In this document: positions 53,845 through 63,070 of the stretch, in pieces
Layout of the letters: each line of letters opens with the position of its first letter
How positions within the stretch are numbered: position 1 is the first letter of the stretch
Notes under the pieces: generated by a model
Told to the model about the DNA's origin: nothing
The model's database searches: none
What the model saw: the letters and a program-made list of their open reading frames with translations, nothing else
Program-made: the position numbers and the translations under genes
Assembly (NCBI GenBank): GCA_964484675.1
Contig: CAZAFC010000002.1
Span: forward strand, 151,527 to 215,526
DNA: 64,000 nucleotides
Source: CAZAFC01 sp964484675
Lineage (GTDB): Bacteria > Patescibacteriota > Saccharimonadia > Saccharimonadales > UBA4665
Direction: 5' to 3'

Positions 53845-54060
53845 CTAGCGTTGGCCAAGCTTAATTTTTTTCAGCTTGAGAGCCTTTCGTTGTGCGCGGA
53901 TAATCGCCTTTGCTCGGCGTTCTCGCTTACTAATTGGCTTCTCGAAGTACTGATTCTGCTTTACAACAGCAATCACACCGGCTTGCTGCACCTTACGATT
54001 AAAGCGGCGAAGCAAGTTCTCCAGCGATTCTTTTGAGTCTTTTCGTGTAATCTGTATCAT
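53845..54060 (-). CDS. rpsU: 30S ribosomal protein bS21
   Basis: 71 residues (ENLLRRFNRKVQQAGVIA, KRERRAKAIIRAQRKALK). First gene of rpsU-yqeY-adk-map. bS21 helps the 30S subunit pair with Shine-Dalgarno sequences, which is notable next to the many SD-less starts in this window. Confidence 0.95.
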   Translation of the reverse strand: MIQITRKDSKESLENLLRRFNRKVQQAGVIAVVKQNQYFEKPISKRERRAKAIIRAQRKALKLKKIKLGQR

Positions 54061-54115
54061 CTTGATTGTATTCTACTGTAACAGGGATAGTTTTGCAACC
54101 CTATCTTCTGCTGGT

Positions 54116-54403
54116 TTATGAAACTTGCTTCTTCTGGCCGGCGCGCTGGCTTTTCAGAACGATACTTTGCAATTCCTTGAAGATCGGGAACTGCTTATTT
54201 GTATGATAAATCTTGGTATTGCCCTGCTTTTCCGAGATTAAGAAGCCAACCTTTTCCAGTCGCTTAAGCTCGCGCTGGATATTGCCGGCATCTTCCTTGA
54301 TAAGCTTGGCAAGACCTCGGACATGCGTCTTGAAATCAGGGTATTTTGCGTAGATTACAATAATCTTTCGCCGAACTCGTGAGGTAATGAATGCATCTAA
54401 CAT
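54116..54403 (-). CDS. Winged-helix DNA-binding protein (ArsR/MarR-like)
   Basis: 95 residues: a single winged helix-turn-helix (SRVRRKIIVIYAKYPDFKTH, LAKLIKEDAGNIQRELKRLEKVGFLISEKQG, wing NTKIYHTN). No ligand Cys. It resembles small transcription regulators that act on nearby promoters. It is divergent from priA; the 104-nt gap between them carries the priA -10. Confidence 0.85.
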   Translation of the reverse strand: MLDAFITSRVRRKIIVIYAKYPDFKTHVRGLAKLIKEDAGNIQRELKRLEKVGFLISEKQGNTKIYHTNKQFPIFKELQSIVLKSQRAGQKKQVS

Positions 54404-54495
54404 AAGCTTGTATTGTCATTCGGACAACGTACTTTGAGTATACGCCAAGTAGTCGTCCTTTTTCAACTCGATTTAAGTTTTAATCTTTAAAATTC

Positions 54496-54501
54496 TATAA
54501 T
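54496..54501 (+). promoter_or_regulatory. -10 hexamer for leaderless priA
   Basis: TATAAT ends 6 nt before ATG 54508. A weak -35 TTTAAG lies at 54472-54477 (18-nt spacer). Confidence 0.6.
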
Positions 54502-54507
54502 GAAACC

Positions 54508-56436
54508 ATGACATATGTCGAGGTTGTCGTTGCAGATAATGCATACCATGGATTCGATCCGCTCACTTATTGTTCGGCATCACCACTGTTGGTGGGTGCA
54601 ATCGTCACGGTTCCGTTGCGGGACAAAAACGTCCTTGGAGTCGTTGTGGGCGACACCCAAAAACCACACTTCAACACCCGACACATCATCGCCATCGCCG
54701 ACTTGCCACCGGTTCCGCGTGAGATTATCACACTCATCTTTTGGATGCGAGATTTTTATGCCTGTACTCTTGGCGCTGCCGCCCAACAGTGCCTGCCCAA
54801 ATCATTGCCCAAAAAACCGGTCGAGGCAATGCATTTTCATGAAAGCAATCTGCCGGCCCTACCGCCCTTGACGGAAGATCAGGAGCAGGCGCTTTCGCAA
54901 ATTCAAGGCCCCGGCATGCACCTTTTGCATGGCGCAACTGGCAGTGGCAAGACACGCGTATACATCGAGCTTGCCCAGAGAAGTCTGGTGACGGGCAAAT
55001 CAGCGATCATTTTAACTCCGGAAATTAGCCTAACGTCGCAGCTCGAGCAGAACTTCAAAGCTGCTTTTGGAAGCCGAGTACTCGTTATTCATTCTCAGCT
55101 TTCAGCGAGTAAACTTTTGAAACAATGGGTAGCTATTCTAAAAACGGCTGAGCCGTTGGTCATTCTTGGACCACGCTCAGCCCTATTTGCGCCGATTCGC
55201 GATCTTGGTTTTATCGCCGTTGATGAGGCTCATGAGACGGCATATAAGCAGGATTCAGTCCCCTACTATCATGCCTCGCGGGTCGCCAGTAAGCTAGCCG
55301 AGTTGCACCAAGCGCCCATTGTTCTGGGCTCGGCGACCCCACAAATCGTCGACTACTTTTTGGCCGAGCACAAGGCTCGTCCCATTATTCGTATGAGCCA
55401 GACTGCCGCCACGACAAGTCCCAACGAATCAGAAGTAAGCATCATTGATCTGCGCGCTCGTGATATGTTTACTAGGCAGCCTTATTTGTCTAATGTGCTT
55501 ATTGAGGCCATGCGTGCCAATCTCGCAAAGGGCGAACAAACGTTGTTATTTTTAAATCGACGCGGAACTGCTCGAGTCATCTTTTGCGAAAAATGTGGCT
55601 GGCAGGCAACCTGTCCACACTGTGACATACCTCTTGTCTATCATGGTGACACGCACAGCATGCGCTGCCATAGTTGTAATTTTAACGCTTCTAGCCCTGT
55701 TGGTTGTCCTGCATGTCATAGCCCTTCGATTATTTTCAAGAGTATCGGCACTAAGGCTATTACCGAGATCGTAAGTCGCCTCTTCCCTGACGCTCACATA
55801 AAACGTTTCGATAATGACAACACCAAGGCCGAGAGGATTGAACAACAATATGAAACTGTCCAGGCAGGCAAGGTTGATATCCTTATTGGCACACAAACAT
55901 TAGCCAAAGGCCTCGATTTGCCTAAACTTAGCCTAGTCGGCGTTCTGATTGCAGACACAAGTTTGTTCTTCCCGGACTTTAGCGCTCAAGAACGAACTTT
56001 TCAATTGCTCAGTCAGGTAATTGGCAGGGTCGGAAGAGGGCATCGCGCTGGCAAGGCAATAATCCAGACATATAACCCAACAAGTCCGCTACTCAAAGCC
56101 GCCATCGAGAAAGACTGGACACATTTTTACACAACGGAGCTCGCCGAACGCAAGGCATTTCTATTTCCGCCGTTTTGTCACCTTCTCAAACTAACTTGTC
56201 GGCGCGCCACCGAAGCAACTGCAATACGAGCCGCCGAATCTGTAAGGAATACGATTACACGCGATTTCAAACAAGTATTCGTAGAAGGCCCGGCGCCGGC
56301 TTTTCATGAAAAGGTCGCAGGCGCTTTTCAATGGCAGCTTATTATTAAGGCCAAGCGCCGCACCGACCTACTCAAGATTATACAAACGTTGCCGAGCGGC
56401 TGGTCATATGACATAGATCCAATGAATCTGTTGTAA
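54508..56436 (+). CDS. priA: Primosomal replication helicase PriA
   Basis: 642 residues: an N-terminal DNA-binding part, helicase core with GATGSGKTRV, DEAHE, and late motifs QVIGRVGRGHRAGKAIIQT. The Cys-rich zinc region (CEKCGWQATCPHC...CHSC...CPAC) has eight cysteines. It reloads replication at stalled forks. It heads the priA-def-fmt cluster, a common bacterial order. Confidence 0.95.
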   Translation: MTYVEVVVADNAYHGFDPLTYCSASPLLVGAIVTVPLRDKNVLGVVVGDTQKPHFNTRHIIAIADLPPVPREIITLIFWMRDFYACTLGAAAQQCLPKSLPKKPVEAMHFHESNLPALPPLTEDQEQALSQIQGPGMHLLHGATGSGKTRVYIELAQRSLVTGKSAIILTPEISLTSQLEQNFKAAFGSRVLVIHSQLSASKLLKQWVAILKTAEPLVILGPRSALFAPIRDLGFIAVDEAHETAYKQDSVPYYHASRVASKLAELHQAPIVLGSATPQIVDYFLAEHKARPIIRMSQTAATTSPNESEVSIIDLRARDMFTRQPYLSNVLIEAMRANLAKGEQTLLFLNRRGTARVIFCEKCGWQATCPHCDIPLVYHGDTHSMRCHSCNFNASSPVGCPACHSPSIIFKSIGTKAITEIVSRLFPDAHIKRFDNDNTKAERIEQQYETVQAGKVDILIGTQTLAKGLDLPKLSLVGVLIADTSLFFPDFSAQERTFQLLSQVIGRVGRGHRAGKAIIQTYNPTSPLLKAAIEKDWTHFYTTELAERKAFLFPPFCHLLKLTCRRATEATAIRAAESVRNTITRDFKQVFVEGPAPAFHEKVAGAFQWQLIIKAKRRTDLLKIIQTLPSGWSYDIDPMNLL

Positions 56437-56460
56437 ATAACAGAGATATTCAGGTATACT
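56431..56460 (+). promoter_or_regulatory. Promoter for def, leaderless
   Basis: TTGTAA (56431-56436, overlapping the priA stop), 18-nt spacer, TATACT (56455-56460), ending 7 nt before ATG 56468. Confidence 0.6.
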
Positions 56461-56467
56461 TGGGCTA

Positions 56468-57040
56468 ATGACTAAAGACGATATTATCTCGCTGCCCAAT
56501 GCGCACCTTCGGCAGCGATCTCAAAAAGTCCATGTGTTCGATGACAGTCTTCGTGCTCTCATTCAAGATATGAAGGACGCGACTATTGACTGGGAGAGCA
56601 GCCGCGAGCATGAAGCTGGCGTTGCGCTCGCGGCGGTACAGGTTGATCGGTTGACTAGAGTTGTCGTCATTCGTGATAATTTCGACAACAAAGATGACCA
56701 AACATTCTCTGTTTTTATTAATCCGAAAATCACCAAATATGAAGGCAAACTTGTCGAAGATTACGAAGGTTGCTTGAGCGTGCCCGACGTATATGGCAAG
56801 GTGCGACGCAGCAACAAAGTGCGCATACAAGCACAGGATGAAATGGGTCGAGAATTTAGGACTACTGCCGAAGGATTTCTTGCTCGCGTCTTTCAGCATG
56901 AAATTGACCATACGAATGGCATCGTTTTTATTGACCGCATCAAGGATGACCCCGAGGCATTCTTTCGTTTAATGGCCGATGGACACTTGGAGCAACTCGA
57001 CTATGAAAAAGATGTCGCAACCAATTCTATTCTTTGGTAG
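56468..57040 (+). CDS. def: Peptide deformylase
   Basis: 190 residues with the three motifs GVALAAVQ (51-58), EGCLSVP (E100, C102) and QHEIDH (H144, E145, H148). The metal site Cys and two His are intact. Motif 1 has Ala for the usual second Gly (G-x-G-L-A-A-x-Q). It removes the formyl group from nascent proteins. Overlaps fmt. Confidence 0.95.
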   Translation: MTKDDIISLPNAHLRQRSQKVHVFDDSLRALIQDMKDATIDWESSREHEAGVALAAVQVDRLTRVVVIRDNFDNKDDQTFSVFINPKITKYEGKLVEDYEGCLSVPDVYGKVRRSNKVRIQAQDEMGREFRTTAEGFLARVFQHEIDHTNGIVFIDRIKDDPEAFFRLMADGHLEQLDYEKDVATNSILW

Positions 57041-57926
57041 TGGGCCAGTTGCCGCAGAAAGCCTCCGTCTTCTCGCTCGTGATTTTGTCGTTGAGGGTGT
57101 TATCACCAAACCCCGCCCGCCTCATCACAAAGGCGATGTACCGGTTGTTGCGGTAGCAGAAGAACTTGGCCTGCCAATCTGGAGCGTTACAAATAAGACA
57201 ACGCTTGACCAACTTATGGCTCAACATTCCTTCGCGAGTCAGGTTGCAATCCTCATCGACTTCGGCATTATTGTCTCGCAAAAGGTTATTGATACATTTC
57301 CGCTCGGCATTATCAATAGTCACTTCTCCCTCTTACCGCAATGGCGGGGCGCCGACCCTATTACCTTTGCCATTCTGAGCGGACAAAAGCAAACCGGCGT
57401 TAGTCTAATGCTGCTCGTGGAAGCCATGGATGAGGGCCCACTGCTTGGATTTGGCACGTACAATATAGAAATAGACACAACGACGCCGATGCTCACAGCA
57501 CATCTTATCCAGCTCAGCCATGAGCTCATTACTCAGATTGTGCCTGATTACGTACAAGACAAAATCATGCCCCAACCCCAAGATCATAAGGTCCCGGCAA
57601 CATATTCACGCAAGCTGGCCAAAGAAGACGGCCTCATAGATTGGCATAAGCCAGCCGCGGCAATTGAGCGCGAAGTTCGGGCCTACCTAGGGTGGCCCGG
57701 CAGCCGAACGTCGCTCGCCGGCAAAGATGTTATTATAACCAAAACTCACGTCGTAGACGCGCAGGCTGGCGAACCGGGCAAAATCAGCGTAGATGGCAAA
57801 CAGCTCAGAGTTGTGTGCGGTGAGGGGGCATTATCCATCGATATGCTTAAGCCGGCCGGCAAAAAAGAGATGGCCATTGATGCGTTTTTGGCCGGACATC
57901 TCGGACGGCTCAATCAAGGCGGCTAG
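57012..57926 (+). CDS. fmt: Methionyl-tRNA formyltransferase
   Basis: 304 residues from MSQPILFFGSGPVAAES. The signature INSHFSLLPQWRGADPI carries the catalytic Asn/His, and the Asp is in EAMDEGPLL; a C-terminal OB-like domain follows (about 205-304). It formylates initiator Met-tRNA. The start may also be 57003; either overlaps def by about 30-40 nt. Fmt with Def and Map in one window shows a full formyl-Met cycle. Confidence 0.95.
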   Translation: MSQPILFFGSGPVAAESLRLLARDFVVEGVITKPRPPHHKGDVPVVAVAEELGLPIWSVTNKTTLDQLMAQHSFASQVAILIDFGIIVSQKVIDTFPLGIINSHFSLLPQWRGADPITFAILSGQKQTGVSLMLLVEAMDEGPLLGFGTYNIEIDTTTPMLTAHLIQLSHELITQIVPDYVQDKIMPQPQDHKVPATYSRKLAKEDGLIDWHKPAAAIEREVRAYLGWPGSRTSLAGKDVIITKTHVVDAQAGEPGKISVDGKQLRVVCGEGALSIDMLKPAGKKEMAIDAFLAGHLGRLNQGG

Positions 57927-57930
57927 CCGT

Positions 57931-58743
57931 TTAGCTTGCTCGCGTGGTGTCGGGATTTTGATAGCCACGCTCATCAGGCTGAGGAATCGGCGGCTGCATG
58001 AATTGTTGCGGAGATTGTAGCTGTCCGTCATTTTGCGAGTACTGTTGGGGTTGTGGTGCAGGAACGTTACTCGGCGGCTGCATGGGTGTTGCGGGCATCA
58101 CGGGTGCACCATAGTCTTGCGCGCTTTGCGGAGGAGCCGCGAACGGCTGTGATGCAGGAACAGGTCCTTGTGGCGCGACCGCCGGCGGGTAGCCGAACTG
58201 ATTGGGCATAGGAGTTGCAGGGGGCGTTGGCCATTGCTGCGTTGGCATCGGCGCATAACCCTGCTGGGGTTGGGCGTAGTTTGCGGGGACCGCGCCAGCA
58301 TTCGGACTCATGACGGGCTGCTGAGCCCACATAACAGGCTCAGGCTGAGCTGGAGCTGGCTGCTGCCATTGCTGAGTAGGCTGAGACTGGATCGCGCTAG
58401 AATTGCCAAGCTGAGCTTGATCTTGCGCCTGGCTCTGCGCTGAAGCCAAGATTTGTGGCACAAATCCACGAACTTCTGTTTTGAGCTTTTCGAATTCATC
58501 GGCAACGACATCTTTATAATTTGGCAGATTTGATTCGAGCCACTGCAAAGCTCCCGACTCATCCTCTTGACGGACAAATTGTTCGAAGTCCTGAAGCTGC
58601 TGAGGCGACATTTGCCCGGCCAAGCGCTCGCCAACTTCTTTCTCGAGCGTTTCATACATATGCGCAAGCAAGTTACGCTTCTCGCTCGCCGGCAATGCGC
58701 CAAGCCCCAATTCATTCAGCAAATCTTCGTCAAGCTTGATCAT
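57931..58743 (-). CDS. DUF5663-type protein with a Pro/Gln-rich tail
   Basis: 270 residues. The N-terminal helical domain (about 1-95: LDEDLLNELGLGALPASEKR, MYETLEKEVGERLAGQMSPQQL) matches the DUF5663 pattern known from CPR genomes. The rest is a disordered Pro/Gln/Ala-rich tail of about 165 residues. Function unknown. A TACAAT near 58765 inside the end of infB and AAAGGCAGG before the ATG suggest its own promoter. It converges with fmt, 4 nt apart. Confidence 0.75.
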   Translation of the reverse strand: MIKLDEDLLNELGLGALPASEKRNLLAHMYETLEKEVGERLAGQMSPQQLQDFEQFVRQEDESGALQWLESNLPNYKDVVADEFEKLKTEVRGFVPQILASAQSQAQDQAQLGNSSAIQSQPTQQWQQPAPAQPEPVMWAQQPVMSPNAGAVPANYAQPQQGYAPMPTQQWPTPPATPMPNQFGYPPAVAPQGPVPASQPFAAPPQSAQDYGAPVMPATPMQPPSNVPAPQPQQYSQNDGQLQSPQQFMQPPIPQPDERGYQNPDTTRAS

Positions 58744-58771
58744 ATCCTGCCTTTCGCTTTATTGTAGCACT

Positions 58772-60535
58772 CTAGAGTGCCCGTGAGATTGTTTCGCGGG
58801 TAAAGAGTTCGATCCGGTCACCTTCTTGTAGCTCGAGTCTTGATGAGGTGCTCAGGCTGATACCGCACATTTCGCCTTCGACAACCTCTTTCGCCTCTTG
58901 TGGGCCACGCTTAAGTCCAGTCACTTCGACCTCGGCCAGCTGCTCATCACCTCGCATTACGCGAGCGAGGGCGGGCGCCGTGAGCTTGCCCTTGGTCACC
59001 TCTCCACCACAGATGACATCAGTTCTTGTTGTCTTAAATACAGCCTTGACGACAAGTCGTCCTAGGTCGGTTTCGACAATCTCTGGTGGCAAGAGTTTAC
59101 TCAGCTCAACTCTGGCATCATCAATAAGCTCATAAATAACACTGAACAAACGAATACCAACCTTGTCGCGCAAAGCCAAGCGCTTGATATTAGTTGGTGC
59201 CGACACGTTAAATCCATAGATAATAGCATCACTCGTCGCTGCCATGCGAACGTCGTTGTCAGTTAGAGTGCCGACTCCAGAGCTGGCAATCCGCACCGCT
59301 ACTTCGTCGGTATCAAGCGCCTTGAGACTGTCGATGACCGACGTAAGAGATCCCTGAACATCGGCACGAACAATCACATTGAGCTCGTTGACTCGATTAT
59401 TGCGATTAATCATACGGATCAACTCCCCACTGCTCATATCACTGCGGGCAGAGCTCGCGTGTTTGGTCGCAGTAGACTGTTCCGCCTGGAGACGAGCCGT
59501 TTTCTCATCCTTGGCAACAGTAAATTCATCACCAAACTCTGGCAGAGCCTTAAATCCAGTGATAATAACCGGCGTCGACGGGCCCGCCTCCTTGATGTGC
59601 TTGCCGTCAGAAGTCTGAAGCGTGCGAATCTTGGCATATGTTGCATTAGCGACAACGAAATCGCCCTGATGCAGCGTCCCTTCTTCAATGAGCGCATTAG
59701 CGATTGGCCCTCGTCCCTGTTCAAGATGAGATTCAATCACCAAACCAGTCGCAGGACCAGCCTCCTCTGCACGATAGTCCTCTACATCAGCAACCAAAAG
59801 AATCATGTCGAGCAAATCATCGACACCTTGCCGAGTCTTGGCGGATACTTCTACCACCACTGTGTCACCGCCCCATTCTTCAGGCAACAGCTCTTGTTCG
59901 GCGAGTTGTTGCTTGACGCGCTCGGAGTTTGCGCCTTCTTTATCGATCTTATTGAGCGCCACGATGATTTTAACACCAGCCTTGCGCGCAAAACGAATCG
60001 CTTCGATCGTTTGCGGCTTAATACCATCATCGGCGGCCACTACGATAATCGCTATATCGGTCAGGTGAGCACCATGCTCGCGAATCGCCGCGAACGCTTC
60101 ATGGCCAGGAGTGTCCAAAAAAGTAATTGCGCGGTCATTGTGGCGAATCTGATAGGCCGAAATATGCTGCGTAATGCCGCCTGCTTCGCCCTTGGCAACC
60201 TGCGCGCCACGAATTGCATCGAGAAGGCTTGTTTTGCCGTGATCAACATGCCCCATAACCGCCACTACTGGCGGTCGAGTAGTGGCGCTTGCGCTTTCAG
60301 GGCGTTTTTCGCGCACAACAGGCTGAACAGATTGAACCTTTTTGCTCACAAGTTCAACGTCAAGTCCAAGTTCGCCCACAATAATCTGAGCCGTGTCGAA
60401 ATCGATACGCTCATTTACTGTGGCCATAACACCGTTCTTCATGAGTTCACCAATCAAGCGAGTAACTGGTAGAGACAATTTTTCGGCGAGAGTGCCAACA
60501 GTGGTCATATCTTCGATCTCAATAGTTCGAGCCAT
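58772..60535 (-). CDS. infB: Translation initiation factor IF-2, short
   Basis: 587 residues. GTPase domain with GHVDHGKTS, DTPGHEAF and NKIDK; domains II-IV follow, ending in the fMet-tRNA-binding C2 domain. Only one N-terminal IF2-N-like module (about 1-60) is present, so it lacks the long N-terminal extensions of E. coli IF2 (890). It is downstream of rpsA by 44 nt. Confidence 0.96.
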   Translation of the reverse strand: MARTIEIEDMTTVGTLAEKLSLPVTRLIGELMKNGVMATVNERIDFDTAQIIVGELGLDVELVSKKVQSVQPVVREKRPESASATTRPPVVAVMGHVDHGKTSLLDAIRGAQVAKGEAGGITQHISAYQIRHNDRAITFLDTPGHEAFAAIREHGAHLTDIAIIVVAADDGIKPQTIEAIRFARKAGVKIIVALNKIDKEGANSERVKQQLAEQELLPEEWGGDTVVVEVSAKTRQGVDDLLDMILLVADVEDYRAEEAGPATGLVIESHLEQGRGPIANALIEEGTLHQGDFVVANATYAKIRTLQTSDGKHIKEAGPSTPVIITGFKALPEFGDEFTVAKDEKTARLQAEQSTATKHASSARSDMSSGELIRMINRNNRVNELNVIVRADVQGSLTSVIDSLKALDTDEVAVRIASSGVGTLTDNDVRMAATSDAIIYGFNVSAPTNIKRLALRDKVGIRLFSVIYELIDDARVELSKLLPPEIVETDLGRLVVKAVFKTTRTDVICGGEVTKGKLTAPALARVMRGDEQLAEVEVTGLKRGPQEAKEVVEGEMCGISLSTSSRLELQEGDRIELFTRETISRAL

Positions 60536-60579
60536 GCTGCACTCCTTTCTGCCGAATAAACGGCGTTAGCTACTACATA

Positions 60580-61647
60580 TTATTTTGCACTTTTGAGGCT
60601 GAGAGCGATTTTGCGGTTGGCCGTGTCGATATCGAGCACTTTGAACTGCTTTTTTTCGTTCAGCTTGAAAATTTGCTGCGGGTCAACGGTCTCATCGTCA
60701 CTCATTTCTGAGACATGCACAAGCGCCTCAACACTTGGACTGAGTTGCACGAAGGCGCCGAATGGCGTAATGCGCGTAATCTTACCTTCGACAATCTCAC
60801 CCTTACTAAAAGCTTTGACTTCTTTCAGCCATGGGTCTTCGCTCATTTGTTTGAGGCTGAGGCTAAGGCGATCCTTATCAATTGCGATGATTTTGGCGCT
60901 AACCTTGTCGCCAACTTTTACATAGTCGCGGGGATCTTCAACCCGCTCCCATGAAATTTCTGAGATGTGGATCAGGCCTTCAATGCCTTCCACATTCACG
61001 AATGCACCGAAGTCAATCACACCAGTGACAACTCCCTCGACAACATCACCGACTTTCAGCGTCGCAAAACGGGCCTGCATGTCGTCTTTCACGGCTTCTT
61101 TTTCAGAAAAAATCAGCTTGTTATCTTTACGGCTCACATCAAGTACGCGCACCCGGATCGGTTGACCCACGAGTGCGTTCAATTTCTGCAAAATTTCATC
61201 TTTGTCGGCGCCCGACACGCGCGGGTAATGGCCGGCAGCCAACTGTGATACGGGCAGGAAGCCTCGAATGCCTTCGAGCTCCACCAACAAGCCGCCACGG
61301 TTAGCGTCATATGGCGACACTTCGACGATCTCTTGAGCGTCGAAAATACGGCCCAGCTCATCCCAGCCGCGATCCTTTGCGGCACGCTTCATGCTGAGCA
61401 ATGCATGGCCCTCTTCAAGTTCTGGATCGATCACACTGACCGTAACCGTTTGGCCAAGCTCCAACGTTTGGCCATGGCCGATTTCTCGGCGCATCACGAC
61501 GCCAACACCTCGGGCGCCCAAGTCGATCCAAACTTCGTGCTTCTTTACCGAGCTTACAACCCCTTCGACGACATCACCGGTCTCAAGACCTTTGACCTCG
61601 TTTGCCGCAAGCAGCTCATCCATCGTTACTGTAGTATTTTTTGACAT
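60580..61647 (-). CDS. rpsA: 30S ribosomal protein bS1 (four S1 domains)
   Basis: 355 residues with four S1/OB repeats (about 17-85, 100-170, 190-260, 275-345); repeats 3 and 4 have the strongest RNA-binding consensus (VEGVVTGVIDFGAFVNVEG, VEGKITRITPFGAFVQLS). E. coli S1 has six. It helps ribosomes bind mRNAs lacking a strong SD. GGAGG lies ahead of the ATG, and a strong promoter is at 61724-61752. Confidence 0.95.
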   Translation of the reverse strand: MSKNTTVTMDELLAANEVKGLETGDVVEGVVSSVKKHEVWIDLGARGVGVVMRREIGHGQTLELGQTVTVSVIDPELEEGHALLSMKRAAKDRGWDELGRIFDAQEIVEVSPYDANRGGLLVELEGIRGFLPVSQLAAGHYPRVSGADKDEILQKLNALVGQPIRVRVLDVSRKDNKLIFSEKEAVKDDMQARFATLKVGDVVEGVVTGVIDFGAFVNVEGIEGLIHISEISWERVEDPRDYVKVGDKVSAKIIAIDKDRLSLSLKQMSEDPWLKEVKAFSKGEIVEGKITRITPFGAFVQLSPSVEALVHVSEMSDDETVDPQQIFKLNEKKQFKVLDIDTANRKIALSLKSAK

Positions 61648-61723
61648 GTGTTACATGCCTCCTTTGTAATATATTTCTGTCGCCGGGCACTCCACGAAAG
61701 CCCCCGAACGCAAGATTATCTAC

Positions 61724-61752
61724 ATTATACCCGTTTTGATTCTCGGGGTCAA
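61724..61752 (-). promoter_or_regulatory. Strong promoter for rpsA-infB
   Basis: TTGACC (61747-61752), 17-nt spacer, TATAAT (61724-61729) on the minus strand; leader about 70 nt. It overlaps the upstream region of the divergent ROK gene. Confidence 0.7.
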
Positions 61753-61782
61753 AGGTAAGTCGCACGCAATTCGCCGGCATGG

Positions 61783-61788
61783 TACACT
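61783..61788 (+). promoter_or_regulatory. -10 hexamer for the leaderless ROK gene
   Basis: TACACT ends 6 nt before ATG 61795; no Shine-Dalgarno. Confidence 0.55.
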
Positions 61789-61794
61789 AAAGAC

Positions 61795-62613
61795 ATGTAT
61801 TTGGGTGTCGACATCGGAGGAACCAAGACGCTGGTCATGCTTTTTAGTAAAACCGGCGAGGTCGTCTCGCGCACCAAATTCGCTACACCCCCAGACTATG
61901 CTGATTTTTTGCATGTGCTCGCAAAAGCTGTCGCCAAGATCCCGACCAACTCAATAGTGGCAGCCGGTGTTGCCCTGCCAGGGAAGATCGATCGCAAGCA
62001 CGGCGTCGGGATCGCATGCGGCAATCTGCCCTGGCGTCACGTGCCAATAGACATCGACATTACCGACATCCTACATTGCCCAGTTGTTGTGGAAAATGAT
62101 GCAAAACTGGCCGGTCTCTCCGAGGCGATTCAGCTCAAAGGCAAATATGAGCGAGTTTTGTATGTCACTATTAGCACCGGCATTGGAGTCGGCCTGATCA
62201 TAAATCAAGTCATCGACCCGGGCCTTGCCGACGCTGAAGCCGGACACATGATGATTGAAAACGCCGGCGCCCTACAGCCTTGGGAAGACTTCGCATCAGG
62301 GCATGCCATTGTTCGTGATTTTGGGGCACGCGCTGAAGCAATTTCAGATCCTGGCGCATGGCGCGCCATTGCCCATCGCATTGCGCTCGGATTCATCAAC
62401 CTTATTGCGGTTATCCAGCCAGAAGTAATTGTTGTCGGCGGTGGCGTTGGAGCACATTTCGAAAAGTTTCGGGAGCCGCTCATGCGAGAGTTACACACTT
62501 ATGAAACCCCCCTCGTGCCGATTCCGCCAATCGTCCAAGCTAATCGTCCCGAGGAGGCCGTAGCCTATGGGTGCCTTGAGGTAGCAAAAGAAGCCTATGC
62601 AACTCATCGCTAA
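61795..62613 (+). CDS. ROK family sugar kinase (glucokinase-like)
   Basis: 272 residues: ATP-binding MYLGVDIGGTKT, VVENDAKLAG with the presumed catalytic Asp, STGIGVGLIINQ and DAEAGHMMI. The Cys-rich zinc motif found after the EAGH segment in most ROK proteins (CxCGxxGC) is missing, replaced by ALQPWEDFASG. Probably phosphorylates a hexose or amino-sugar; the substrate is not known. There is no N-terminal helix-turn-helix, so it is a kinase, not a repressor. Confidence 0.88.
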   Translation: MYLGVDIGGTKTLVMLFSKTGEVVSRTKFATPPDYADFLHVLAKAVAKIPTNSIVAAGVALPGKIDRKHGVGIACGNLPWRHVPIDIDITDILHCPVVVENDAKLAGLSEAIQLKGKYERVLYVTISTGIGVGLIINQVIDPGLADAEAGHMMIENAGALQPWEDFASGHAIVRDFGARAEAISDPGAWRAIAHRIALGFINLIAVIQPEVIVVGGGVGAHFEKFREPLMRELHTYETPLVPIPPIVQANRPEEAVAYGCLEVAKEAYATHR

Positions 62614-63070
62614 GCTACAGTCAGCGTTCCCTCAGTTTACTTTTTCCCCGGCCGCTAAGCCCTATTGGTCATCGGCCACGCAAACAATATTTTTCGAAGA
62701 CGCTCAGACACAAGAGGCACTCTGGAATGCCATGCACGAGCTTGCGCATGCCCTGCTTGGCCATACGAATTATCAGCTTGATATTGAGCTCGTCCGCAAA
62801 GAAGCCGAGGCTTGGGATTATGCCGTGGCGCTTGCGGCCAATTACCTTGAAACGCCGATTTCCGCGAGCCACATTCAGGACAGTTTAGACACCTATCGAG
62901 ACTGGGCCTATCGGCGTAGCACATGTCCGAGGTGCGGCGCCGCTGGCCTTCAGCTCGATACAAAGCAGTACTCATGCCTCAATTGTGCGGCCGAGTGGCT
63001 CGTAAGCTCCGCGCGTTTTTGTCGAACATATCGATCCCGGGCGCCCCTTGGCACCCCTAAGACAAAGTAA
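62597..63070 (+). CDS. Small HExxH metallopeptidase-like protein with C-terminal zinc ribbon
   Basis: 157 residues. MHELAHALLGH (H47, E48, H51) with a following acidic helix (RKEAEAWDYAV) resembles the ImmA/IrrE group of zinc peptidases. A C-terminal zinc ribbon (CPRCGAAG...YSCLNCAAEW) follows. ImmA-type proteases often cut a paired Xre-family repressor; none is next to it. It overlaps the ROK gene by 17 nt, so they are co-expressed. Confidence 0.75.
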   Translation: MQLIAKLQSAFPQFTFSPAAKPYWSSATQTIFFEDAQTQEALWNAMHELAHALLGHTNYQLDIELVRKEAEAWDYAVALAANYLETPISASHIQDSLDTYRDWAYRRSTCPRCGAAGLQLDTKQYSCLNCAAEWLVSSARFCRTYRSRAPLGTPKTK

